In this document: one piece after another, positions 1-7,144 of the stretch | Layout: every line of letters starts with the position of its first letter | How positions within the stretch are numbered: the stretch's first letter is position 1 | Assembly (NCBI GenBank): GCA_013178015.1 | Contig: JABLXR010000046.1 | Coordinates: forward strand, 1 to 48,221 | Reading direction: 5' to 3' | DNA length: 48,221 nucleotides | DNA from: Anaerolineae bacterium | GTDB lineage: Bacteria; Chloroflexota; Anaerolineae; DRVO01 | Program-made: the position numbers and the translations under genes | The notes under the pieces: generated by a model | Told to the model about the DNA's origin: nothing | What the model saw: the letters and a program-made list of their open reading frames with translations, nothing else | The model's database searches: none

Positions 1-84
1 ACTGCGTTCCTGAGGCAGCAGCCGGAGGAAGCCACTCCTTACAACGAGACGCTGTCCCGCCTCCGCTCCATCTTCGAGGACTGA
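1..84 (+). CDS. fliI: Flagellum-specific ATPase FliI, C-terminal end only (5' partial)
   Basis: An open frame enters from the left edge and stops at TGA 82-84, giving 27 residues that begin TAFLRQQPEEATPYNE. FliI proteins end in a helical segment with an AFLxQ-type motif, and the next gene, starting 2 bases after this stop, is fliJ, FliI's usual neighbour. FliI is the hexameric ATPase that feeds substrates to the flagellar type III export gate. Only the tail is present, so the Walker motifs are outside the window and the call rests on the motif and on gene order. It could in principle be another protein preceding fliJ, but FliI is by far the likeliest. Confidence 0.7.
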   Translation, partial: TAFLRQQPEEATPYNETLSRLRSIFED

Positions 85-85
85 G

Positions 86-529
86 ATGCCACCCTTTCGC
101 TTCCGCCTGCAGCGGGTATTGGACTATAGGAGCAGACTGGTCGAGGCTCAAAGGATAGAGGTTTCGCGATGCGCTGCCCTGGTGGCCAGGGCCCGCCAAA
201 GGCTGCGGGTGGTACGGCAACGTCGGCACCACGCTTTGGCATCCATCGAGCCCGGTTGCGGCTTGCGAGTGGACGTGGCGGGGCAGGAGGCCCTGTGGAC
301 CTACCTCGGCCAGCTGCGAGAGGAAGAACGACAGTGTCAGGAGGAGCTGACACAGGCATCCTCAGCCCTCTCGGGCGCTCGGGCCAGGCTGGCCCAGCTC
401 AAGGTCGAGGAGCAGGTGATACAGAAGCTCAAGAAGCGCCAGCGGGAGCGCGCCGACGCCGAAGCCCGCCGCCATGAGGTGAAGCAGATGGACGATGTGA
501 CTACCAGCCGGCTTCCGCTGGACCGCTAG
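86..529 (+). CDS. fliJ: Flagellar export chaperone / stalk protein FliJ
   Basis: The product is 147 residues, the normal FliJ length. It opens with FRFRLQRVLDYR, the conserved FliJ N-terminal pattern, and continues as a charged, Ala/Arg/Gln/Glu-rich helical protein with almost no prolines, as expected of the two-helix coiled coil that sits in the FliI hexamer like the gamma subunit of F1-ATPase. It starts two bases after the fliI stop, so translation is probably coupled. The last 25 residues are polar and probably disordered. FliJ escorts export chaperones and activates the export gate in the cytoplasm at the flagellar base. Confidence 0.88.
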   Translation: MPPFRFRLQRVLDYRSRLVEAQRIEVSRCAALVARARQRLRVVRQRRHHALASIEPGCGLRVDVAGQEALWTYLGQLREEERQCQEELTQASSALSGARARLAQLKVEEQVIQKLKKRQRERADAEARRHEVKQMDDVTTSRLPLDR

Positions 530-542
530 AGGGGAGGTGCAG

Positions 543-1055
543 GTGATCGTCCCCACTGCCATGACCGTGCTGCTCCGGGTGCAGCTACAGTTGCTCCGCG
601 GGGCCCTGGCAGAGCTGATCCCCGGCTCGCAGGCGCTCGCCTTGCGCTCTACGCCGACCGACTTCGAGACCGTGATCGAACAAGCCTGCCAACGCTATGG
701 AGTAGACCCTAGCCTGGTGAAGGGCCTGATCAAAGCCGAATCGGATTTCGACCCCCAAGCCGTAAGCCCCAAGGGGGCCAAGGGGCTGATGCAGCTTATG
801 GATGCCACTGCTGCCGCCCTGGGTGTCGCCGACCCATTCGACCCGGTGCAGAACGTGGAGGCCGGCGTCCGGCTCCTCTCATCTCTGCTCGACCGCTACC
901 ACGACGAACGTCTGGCGCTGGCAGCCTACAACGCCGGGCCGAGAGCTGTAGACCAGTTCGGCGGCGTGCCGCCCTACCAGGAGACGCTCGAGTACGTCCC
1001 CCGGGTCCTTGCCTACCGCGACGCTTTCGCCAGCTCTAGCACCTGGGAGGCCTGA
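543..1055 (+). CDS. Small lytic transglycosylase (SLT domain) in the flagellar operon
   Basis: This is a 170-residue protein with a goose-lysozyme-like SLT domain from about residue 45 to the end. The catalytic Glu lies in LIKAESDFDP (about residue 66), followed by the SPKGAKGLMQLM motif and the ALAAYNAGP motif, all hallmarks of family 1 lytic transglycosylases that cleave peptidoglycan with formation of 1,6-anhydromuramic acid. No convincing signal peptide is visible, so it may leave by the flagellar export gate, like the muramidase domain of FlgJ. The GTG at 543 is preferred over the GTG at 537 because the Shine-Dalgarno GGGGAGG (531-537) then has 5-nt spacing; ATG 561 is a further alternative. 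Lying between fliJ and flgB, it probably opens the wall for the rod. No FlgJ-type rod cap fusion is visible. Confidence 0.85.
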   Translation: MIVPTAMTVLLRVQLQLLRGALAELIPGSQALALRSTPTDFETVIEQACQRYGVDPSLVKGLIKAESDFDPQAVSPKGAKGLMQLMDATAAALGVADPFDPVQNVEAGVRLLSSLLDRYHDERLALAAYNAGPRAVDQFGGVPPYQETLEYVPRVLAYRDAFASSSTWEA

Positions 1056-1059
1056 GCCA

Positions 1060-1461
1060 ATGCCTGAGATAACCAACGACCCAGCCATCCGGGCGCTGCG
1101 CTACGCCCTGGACGGACTGTCCCTGCGGCAGCAAGCCGTGGCTCAGAACATTGCCAACCTCAATACCCCGGGCTACAAGGCCGCGCGCGTCTCTTTCGAG
1201 GAGGAGCTGCAGAGACGGCTCCGTGGCAGCGGGGATGCTGTAGACGTGAGCCTCACGCATCCCGCCCACGTGTTGCCCTCGGAGCGTCCGGGCGTCTCCA
1301 TCACCCGAGACGCTAGCACCTCCATACGGCTCGACGGCAACAATGTGGACATAGACTGGGAGATGGCCCGCTTGGCCGAGACAGTGATCAACTACAACAC
1401 CGTCACCGAGCTGATCTCCATGAAGCTGGCCATCCTCAAGACGGCTATCAAGGGTGGGTAG
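1060..1461 (+). CDS. flgB: Flagellar basal-body rod protein FlgB
   Basis: This 133-residue proximal rod protein shows the rod/hook-family N-terminal signature LSLRQQAVAQNIANLNTPGYK (a little past residue 20), where the ANxxTPGYK core marks axial flagellar proteins, and the C-terminal heptad helix ending VINYNTVTELISMKLAILKTAIKGG. The ATG at 1060 has GGGAGG at 1045-1050 (9-nt spacing); an upstream in-frame start at 1009 would extend into the transglycosylase gene without a better ribosome site. FlgB is exported by the type III gate and forms the base of the rod with FlgC, FlgF and FlgG. Unusually, flgC and fliE do not follow it: the next gene is fliK after a 213-bp gap. Confidence 0.9.
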   Translation: MPEITNDPAIRALRYALDGLSLRQQAVAQNIANLNTPGYKAARVSFEEELQRRLRGSGDAVDVSLTHPAHVLPSERPGVSITRDASTSIRLDGNNVDIDWEMARLAETVINYNTVTELISMKLAILKTAIKGG

Positions 1462-1674
1462 GGACCAGTGGCAATCGCTTGCCTGTGGCGAGCCCTGCGC
1501 TCGTACCCACAGCTGCTCCCGGCCTGCCGCCTATTCACGCGTGGCTTATGGCAAACTCACGGCTCCTTTACGGTCGGGCGCCAGCTCACGTGCTAGGTTC
1601 GCGCCAGAGCACACGGGCTCGGCGGCCTGTGACGTTCGCGATACGATCTGCTCGCTTCAGAGAGAGGAGGTGAT

Positions 1675-3048
1675 GTGTCTGTGATCCTTTGTCCGCCCTC
1701 ACCCGGGGCAGACCCGATACCAGACGGGTTCTGTTCCCTCGCGCGGATGGCCCGGGAGGGGCAAGACGACGCCTTCGACGCCCTACTGGTACTGCTCCTG
1801 GGAACGACCATCGGGCGAGGCGTGCCCGGAGGATCGGCGCCCGACATGGGCTCTGCGCCGGTCGACACTGGCCCCGCGCGGCGAGAGCCGGCGAGAAGCT
1901 ACGCGGTCACGGAGGTTGCTCCCTGGCTGCCGTGCCAGCCGGCCGCGCAGGCGCCCGATCCCGGCGTGTGGCCGCAGCCACCGATCGAGTCCCACGATCC
2001 AGCCACCGCCGCGGCCACGACGGCACCGACAGCGGCGCTGGTGGCCGAAGCCGGCCGCGCCGCCGAATGCCTGTCGGTGTCACTCGGCCCCGGGAGAGCT
2101 TCGCCTAGCCCGCCATCCCTGCCGCCGGAACTCCAGAATCGCCTAGAGCCCAACGGCACTAGGGGAGCCGCCGTCGCCGTGCCCGAGCTCACAGCCTCGG
2201 ATGCCCGGGCTCCTCTGGTAACCGAGCTGGTCGCACCCGCATCGAGCGTGTCCGCTGATGCCGCCCGGGGGGATGGCCCCGCCGATGTGGACTGGGCGGC
2301 ACCCAGCCTGATGACTGATGGGCGATCCGGACCGGCTCCGAGCGCGCCGAACGGAGCCAGAGCAATCCTCGCGCCCCCGAATCCGCCCTCTCCGCCGGCA
2401 GACGGGGCTCTGCCCGTGCCGCGCCCAGTGGCTGTCGGCCAACCGGACGTAGTCGAGGAGGGCCGACAACCCGCCGCCGGACGACCCGCAGGGGCACTTC
2501 CGGACGCTGGCGCCAGCATAGACGTGGCGCCGGAGCCACCCGACCTAAGCGTCCCAATTCGTGTGGACCTGGCCACGGTATCGGCGAGCGCACCTGCCGG
2601 CGCGTCGGAAGCGGCGAGCGTGCCCCCGGACGCCCGCGTAGCCATACCGGTCGAGCGGATTCCTCGCCAGATCGTGGCCCACGTCCGACTGGCGCTCGAG
2701 GACGGGACCAGGCAGGTGGAGATGCAGCTCCATCCCCCACATCTAGGGCGGGTCGGCGTTACCGTCTCCGTGCAGGGGCACGACGTCAGCCTCAACTTGA
2801 CTGCCGACAACCTGGCCGCCCAGCAACTGCTGACCGGGAGGCTGCCGGAGCTGGCCCTGGCGTTGTCGGAGGCCGGGATGTCGCTCCTACAGGCCAAAGT
2901 CTCGGTCAACGATCAGGGCAGGGGTCGACAGGGTGCGCCGCACGGCAGCAGCCGCATACCGATCGAGCGGGCAGAGGCGGCCCCCGTGGAGAGCTCTATG
3001 GCCCGCTGGCAGAGCTCGTCCCTGCACGCTCTGGACGTCTCAGCATAG
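1675..3048 (+). CDS. fliK: Flagellar hook-length control protein FliK
   Basis: The product has 457 residues. Residues 1 to about 325 are Pro/Ala/Gly-rich and low complexity, as in the ruler region of FliK. Residues about 328-415 form the conserved globular hook-length domain, with LEDGTRQVEMQLHPPHLGRV and a following VSVQGHDVSLNLTADN; the LxPxxLGxVxV pattern is the hallmark. FliK is secreted during hook assembly, measures hook length and triggers the FlhB substrate switch. The ribosome site is a very long match to the 16S tail, AGGAGGTGAT at 1665-1674. GTG 1675 follows it directly, and the in-frame GTG at 1681 (10 nt after AGGAGG) is an equally plausible start. flgD follows 9 bp after the stop. 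Confidence 0.88.
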   Translation: MSVILCPPSPGADPIPDGFCSLARMAREGQDDAFDALLVLLLGTTIGRGVPGGSAPDMGSAPVDTGPARREPARSYAVTEVAPWLPCQPAAQAPDPGVWPQPPIESHDPATAAATTAPTAALVAEAGRAAECLSVSLGPGRASPSPPSLPPELQNRLEPNGTRGAAVAVPELTASDARAPLVTELVAPASSVSADAARGDGPADVDWAAPSLMTDGRSGPAPSAPNGARAILAPPNPPSPPADGALPVPRPVAVGQPDVVEEGRQPAAGRPAGALPDAGASIDVAPEPPDLSVPIRVDLATVSASAPAGASEAASVPPDARVAIPVERIPRQIVAHVRLALEDGTRQVEMQLHPPHLGRVGVTVSVQGHDVSLNLTADNLAAQQLLTGRLPELALALSEAGMSLLQAKVSVNDQGRGRQGAPHGSSRIPIERAEAAPVESSMARWQSSSLHALDVSA

Positions 3049-3057
3049 GGGGCAAGT

Positions 3058-3474
3058 ATGTACGTAGCAGCACTGGGCCCGACCACGCATCAGCAATTAG
3101 CTGAGACGGCGGCCGAGCGGCGCTTGGACCTGGGGCAGGATGCCTTCCTCAAGCTCCTGCTCACACAGCTCAAGTACCAGGACCCCATGGAAGCCATGGA
3201 TGATCGTGAGTTCATGGCTCAACTGGCGCAGTTCACTTCGCTCTCGGAACTGCAGAAGCTGAACCAGGCCGTCAGCGAGCTGGCCTCGGTGCAGTCGCTG
3301 AACGGTGCCAGCGCCCTGATCGGCAAGCGCGTGTCGGCGCTCGACTCCTCGGGGCAGCCACTCTCCGGCACCGTGGAGGCCGCGCTCCTCCGAGAGGGCG
3401 AGGTCTACCTCCGCGTAGCCGGAACCGAAGTGGCCCTTAAGACTGTCAGAGAGGTGAACCTCGGTGGATCCTAA
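3058..3474 (+). CDS. flgD: Flagellar hook assembly/capping protein FlgD (short form)
   Basis: The product is 138 residues. The N-terminal FlgD signature is clear: LGQDAFLKLLLTQLKYQDPM followed by DDREFMAQLAQFTSLSELQKL. A short C-terminal beta domain (about residues 80-138, ALIGKRVSALDSSGQPLSG) matches the minimal FlgD core. At 138 residues it lacks the Ig-like FnIII insert of the roughly 220-residue enterobacterial protein, as is common in Gram-positive-type flagella. FlgD forms the scaffold cap on which FlgE subunits polymerise. It overlaps the next gene by 11 bp. Confidence 0.92.
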   Translation: MYVAALGPTTHQQLAETAAERRLDLGQDAFLKLLLTQLKYQDPMEAMDDREFMAQLAQFTSLSELQKLNQAVSELASVQSLNGASALIGKRVSALDSSGQPLSGTVEAALLREGEVYLRVAGTEVALKTVREVNLGGS

Positions 3475-3871
3475 GACTCTGCCGATTGACCCTCTAACGG
3501 CCCGTCCGATCGCCGCGCCGAGCGGAGGTGCCCCGGCGCCGCATCCGGCCCGCCCGGAAGCGACGGGAGCCACGAGCTTCGAGCGCGTCCTACAGCGGGC
3601 GTCCGCCGAGACGGCGCCGCTACGCTTCTCGAAGCATGCCCAGGCTCGACTGGAACAGCGCGGTCTGACCCTGGACGCCCACGGCCTGGAGCGGCTCCAA
3701 GGAGCCGTCGAGCAGGCCGCAGCGAAAGGAGCGCGCGACTCCCTGGTTCTCATGGATGACCTGGCGCTTATCGTCAGCATCAAGAATCGCACCGTGGTGA
3801 CGGCGGTGGACGCTGCCAGCCGCAGAGGCAACGTCTTCACCAACATAGACAGCGTCGTCCTAGCAGAATGA
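3464..3871 (+). CDS. Flagellar operon protein (TIGR02530-like), between flgD and flgE
   Basis: This 135-residue protein has a Pro-rich first 40 residues, then a conserved stretch starting RFSKHAQARLEQRGL and running through a central LVLMDDLALIVSIKNRTVVTA to NVFTNIDSVVL at the end. That is the pattern of the small flagellar operon protein found between flgD and flgE in many Firmicutes and other Gram-positive-like flagellar clusters. Its molecular role is not established; a hook-related function is inferred from position. The GTG start at 3464 lies inside flgD and has GAGGTG at 3451-3456, so translation is coupled to flgD. Confidence 0.82.
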   Translation: MDPKTLPIDPLTARPIAAPSGGAPAPHPARPEATGATSFERVLQRASAETAPLRFSKHAQARLEQRGLTLDAHGLERLQGAVEQAAAKGARDSLVLMDDLALIVSIKNRTVVTAVDAASRRGNVFTNIDSVVLAE

Positions 3872-3961
3872 ACATGGCAGGCTGGACCCCCTGGGGGAAG
3901 CCTGCGCCCATGGGCGCGGCCCGCATGCCGCTGCCCTGTGACTCTCAGGAGGTGTGTACCG

Positions 3962-5245
3962 ATGATGCGTTCGCTTTCTTCCGCCATCGCAGCTCTGAAG
4001 AACCACCAGCTCTATCTGGACGTGATCGCAGCCAACATCTCTAACGTCAACACCACCGCCTACAAGAGCAGCAAGATATCCTTCCAGGAGCTCCTCAGTC
4101 AGACCATTCGCCCTGCTAGCGCGCCTCAGGGCGGCCTCGGCGGGCGCAACTCGGTGCAGGTCGGGCTGGGCATGGCGCTCGGGAGCGTAAGTACCGACTT
4201 CACCCAGGGCAGCCCCCAGGCCACCGGCAAGATGACCGACCTCGCCATTCAAGGGGACGGCTTCTTCGTAGTGCAGGGGCCCCTCGGGAACATGTACACC
4301 CGCGATGGCACGGTGGACATCGGGCTCGACGGCAGCCTGGTGAGCCTGGCGACTGGTATGCACTTGCTCGGCTGGCCTGCCGATGCGACCGGTGCGGTGA
4401 ACACTACTGACGGGCTGGGGCCCATCGCCATCCCGTTTGGCCAGAGCATGGCCCGAGCCACCAGCGAGGTCCGCTTCAAGGGGAACCTGGCTGCCGAGGC
4501 CGAGGCGGGCGACACCGTCACTACCCAGTTCGGCGTCTACGACTCCCTCGGGGTCATCCACACCCTGGAGGTTGTGTTCACCCGCAACGCCGGAACTCCG
4601 GCTACGTGGACCCTGACGGCCAGCGAGCTCACCGTCGCGGCGGACGGAAGCGTTGTCCGTACCCCGGTGTCCTCCATATCCGACAACACAATCGAGTTCG
4701 ACGAGTTCGGCCAGATCGTGGACGAGAACGCGGGCTCAGAGGGCACCGAGTCACCCACCCTCCAACTGGAGCTGGCCTACGACACCGGTGCCGTGACGCC
4801 CGCCCTCCTCACCGTCAATCTGGCCACAGTTACCGGTCTGTCGGGGAAGTCCGAGGTCAACCCCGTCAGCCAGGACGGGTTGGAGAGCGGATCGCTCGTG
4901 TCCTTCAGCGTGGACGTCTACGGACAGGTGGTGGGAGTCTTCAGCAACGGCCTCAACCGCACCCTGGGGCAGCTGGCCCTGGCCAAGTTCATCAACCCGG
5001 GCGGCCTCCTTCGCCAGGGCGAGAACCTCTACTCCGTGTCCACCAACTCAGGCACCCCCCAGCATGGCGAGCCCGGTCAGGACGGCCGCGGCCTGATCAG
5101 CGCCGGGTACCTGGAGGCATCGAACGTGGATCTGGCCCAGCAGTTCACCAACATGATCGTGGCTCAGAGAGGTTTCCAGGCCAATTCGCGCATCATCAGC
5201 ACGTCCGATGAAATGCTGAACGAGTTGGTCAACCTCAAACGCTAG
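3962..5245 (+). CDS. flgE: Flagellar hook protein FlgE
   Basis: This 427-residue hook protein has the N-terminal axial motif NHQLYLDVIAANISNVNTTAYK (about residues 15-36), central hook domains containing FKGNLAAEAE and TQFGVYDSLGVIHTLEVVF, and the C-terminal motif VDLAQQFTNMIVAQRGFQAN with SRIISTSDEMLNELVNLKR. Start choice: ATG 3962 has AGGAGG at 3947-3952 with 9-nt spacing; ATG 3965 is next in frame, and the start at 3938 has no ribosome site. The ends form the D0 coiled coil and the middle forms the universal-joint surface. A perfect 11-bp inverted repeat follows the stop. The 90-bp gap before flgE suggests separate translation but probably a shared transcript. Confidence 0.95.
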   Translation: MMRSLSSAIAALKNHQLYLDVIAANISNVNTTAYKSSKISFQELLSQTIRPASAPQGGLGGRNSVQVGLGMALGSVSTDFTQGSPQATGKMTDLAIQGDGFFVVQGPLGNMYTRDGTVDIGLDGSLVSLATGMHLLGWPADATGAVNTTDGLGPIAIPFGQSMARATSEVRFKGNLAAEAEAGDTVTTQFGVYDSLGVIHTLEVVFTRNAGTPATWTLTASELTVAADGSVVRTPVSSISDNTIEFDEFGQIVDENAGSEGTESPTLQLELAYDTGAVTPALLTVNLATVTGLSGKSEVNPVSQDGLESGSLVSFSVDVYGQVVGVFSNGLNRTLGQLALAKFINPGGLLRQGENLYSVSTNSGTPQHGEPGQDGRGLISAGYLEASNVDLAQQFTNMIVAQRGFQANSRIISTSDEMLNELVNLKR

Positions 5246-5270
5246 GTCCGGAATTCCGTCAGCTGCTCGC

Positions 5271-5301
5271 GGGCGGGCGTCTTCCGATGGGACGCCCGCC
5301 C
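5271..5301 (+). terminator. Perfect GC hairpin after flgE (attenuator or weak terminator)
   Basis: GGGCGGGCGTC at 5271-5281 pairs perfectly with GACGCCCGCCC at 5291-5301 around a 9-nt loop. No T tract follows, so it is not a classical intrinsic terminator. It may instead lower expression of the downstream export-switch genes relative to the abundant hook protein, or protect the flgE mRNA 3' end. Confidence 0.5.
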
Positions 5302-5321
5302 GGTTGAGACGAGGCCACAGG

Positions 5322-6842
5322 ATGTACTCCGAAGGTCTGCCGGTCGTAACTGAACTGGGACACCGGTGGGGAGCCACCCCTTCCCTGGTGCTGTTGCCTG
5401 GCCGGCTGTACTACGTGGCCGTCCTGGGACGGGAGGGAGATCGGGCCCTGGTCTCGCTGGGAGGTCATCGCTTCACCGCCCAGGTGGTAGGGGAGATCCC
5501 CGAGCAGGGGCGCATAGCCGTGACCGTGCTGGAAGCCAGCAGGGAGCGCGTGGTATTGGAGCGCGCCCCAGAGCCGCCGTCGCTGCCGGCCCGGGCCGGC
5601 AGCGACGACCCGGTAGTGGGCCTCCTGTCGCGCATGGGACTACCGCCCCGGCCGGAGTACCAGGAGATCCTGCCCCATCTGATCCGCCTGGGTCAGCCCT
5701 TGACGCCGGAGAACCTCCTGAGCTTGCACGAGGCATGGGGCCGCCTGGCCTCGCGCAACCCCGAGGCCCTGCCCCTCCTGGCCCGGATTCAGGCCGAGGG
5801 ATTACCCCTGGTACCCGAGGCCCTGGAAGCCGCAAGCAAGCTGGCACCGACCCAGTCCCTCCTAACCGCCAGCACCCTCCTGCGGCTGACGCAGTCGCTA
5901 GTAGCGCTCGCCCGTGCACTGGAGAGCCAGCCGGCTCCACGCGGGCTCGACTCCCTTCCCGCCTTCGCCCGCGCCCTTGCCCGCTCCCTGGCGTCCCTCC
6001 CCCTCGCCAGCGCCGGGCACCCGGCGGTGGCGAGGCAGGTGTCATCCCTTCTGAACCGCCTGGCCACGCCCATCGAGGCCATGCTGGCCCGACTCGGCCC
6101 AGCCCCGTCGCCCTCACCCGGCCTACAGGCGGCACAGGACCCCATCTCCACTTCAGATCAATGGGAGGGCCTCCCGCAGCTGTCACCCGGCAACTCGGAC
6201 CTCTCCCCCGAAGTCCTGATCCGAAACCCGGGCTCGGATCGCCCCCGCTTGCCGGCACTGGAGGACAGCATTCAGGTCCAGATTCGCAGACTGGACGCCG
6301 CCCTCGACCGTTTGATGGAGCAGCCGGACCGCTTCTCGGCCGAGAGCCGTCAGGCCCTCTTGCATTGTAAGGAGGCTGTGCAGAGCGTAATCGCTGACTT
6401 GGAGGCAGAGCAGATAGGCAACCTAAGACTCTCGCCCGACCATGGTGTCTCCCACTGCCTCTCCTTCAGCCTGCCCATCGCCTGGTCCGGCACCCAGGAC
6501 CGGGCCTCCCTTCGGGTGTACTACCGTCCCAAGGGCGCCCGGGCTCTGGACCCGACCAACGCTCATCTGGCCTTCCTTCTCAGCGTCGAGCCTCTGGGAA
6601 CGGTCGAGGTGGACCTGCGGCTGCTCAGAAGAAACGTCTCCTGCGACGTGCGTACCGAGGACCAAGAGACGAAGCGGCTGGCCGAGGAAGCCGCTCCCTA
6701 CCTGCGCCAGGGCCTCCAGGGCCTGGGTTACCTGGTGAGCAGCATCCGCTGCTCCGCTGCCCCGAAGTGCAGCCCGGAAGCCCGGGAGCCGATGGAGCCC
6801 CTCTCGCTGGCGAGAGTCAACCTAGTGGACCTAGTAGGCTGA
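5322..6842 (+). CDS. FliK-like protein of the YlqG type
   Basis: The product has 506 residues. The first 110 or so form a beta-rich region with VSLGGHRFTAQVVGEIPEQGRIAVTV, which resembles an OB-like translation of the type seen at the front of YlqG proteins. The middle is Leu/Ala/Pro-rich and helical. The last 110 residues carry a FliK-like C domain with LAFLLSVEPLGTVEVDLRLL, parallel to the hook-length motif. In Bacillus, ylqG lies directly before ylqH (an FlhB C-domain paralogue); here the following gene is exactly that, which supports the call. A role in export switching is inference. ATG 5322 is preferred (GAGG at 5311-5314) over the TTG at 5304, which lies too close to the hairpin. Confidence 0.72.
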   Translation: MYSEGLPVVTELGHRWGATPSLVLLPGRLYYVAVLGREGDRALVSLGGHRFTAQVVGEIPEQGRIAVTVLEASRERVVLERAPEPPSLPARAGSDDPVVGLLSRMGLPPRPEYQEILPHLIRLGQPLTPENLLSLHEAWGRLASRNPEALPLLARIQAEGLPLVPEALEAASKLAPTQSLLTASTLLRLTQSLVALARALESQPAPRGLDSLPAFARALARSLASLPLASAGHPAVARQVSSLLNRLATPIEAMLARLGPAPSPSPGLQAAQDPISTSDQWEGLPQLSPGNSDLSPEVLIRNPGSDRPRLPALEDSIQVQIRRLDAALDRLMEQPDRFSAESRQALLHCKEAVQSVIADLEAEQIGNLRLSPDHGVSHCLSFSLPIAWSGTQDRASLRVYYRPKGARALDPTNAHLAFLLSVEPLGTVEVDLRLLRRNVSCDVRTEDQETKRLAEEAAPYLRQGLQGLGYLVSSIRCSAAPKCSPEAREPMEPLSLARVNLVDLVG

Positions 6843-6847
6843 AGGCC

Positions 6848-7144
6848 GTGAGAAGCCCCGCAAAGCGGCGCGCTGTCGCCCTGCGCTACCAGCCCCGGGC
6901 CCACCATGCCCCCCAGATCGTGGCCGGGGGAGCCGGCCACCTCGCCGACCGCATCCTCCAGCTGGCCGACCTGTATGGGGTTCCGGTGCACCGTGATGGC
7001 GAGCTGGTGGCCCTGCTGGCACAGCTCGACGTGGGTAGCATCATCCCGCCCGAGCTCTACGCTGCCGTGGCGGAGGTGCTGGCTTTCGTCTATCGCATGA
7101 AGCTACTGGCAGAAGGCAAAGACGATCTTACCCATGGAACGTAG
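6848..7144 (+). CDS. FlhB cytoplasmic-domain paralogue (FhlB/YlqH-like)
   Basis: This 98-residue protein is entirely an FlhB C-terminal-like fold. RAVALRYQPRAHHAPQIVAGG corresponds to the FlhB region that normally follows the NPTH cleavage site. It is followed by ADLYGVPVHRDGELVALLAQLDVGSIIPPELYAAVAEVLAFVYR, matching the conserved DxGxxIPxELYxAVAEVLAFVY end of FlhB. The membrane part and the NPTH motif are absent, as in YlqH. GTG 6848 is chosen; the stop of the previous gene is 6 bp upstream. Its last codons overlap the start of the next gene by 11 bp, which ties the secreted glycan protein to the flagellar operon. It probably modulates export substrate specificity. Confidence 0.85.
   Translation: MRSPAKRRAVALRYQPRAHHAPQIVAGGAGHLADRILQLADLYGVPVHRDGELVALLAQLDVGSIIPPELYAAVAEVLAFVYRMKLLAEGKDDLTHGT

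Noticed and set aside
1454-1684. Frame between flgB and fliK considered as a short flgC
   Set aside because: It lacks any axial-protein motif and is Cys/Arg/Ser-rich; it is not a rod protein.
1899-2909. 336-residue minus-strand frame opposite fliK
   Set aside because: Low-complexity Ser/Gly/Ala/Arg sequence opposite a Pro/Ala-rich fliK ruler region; no motif.
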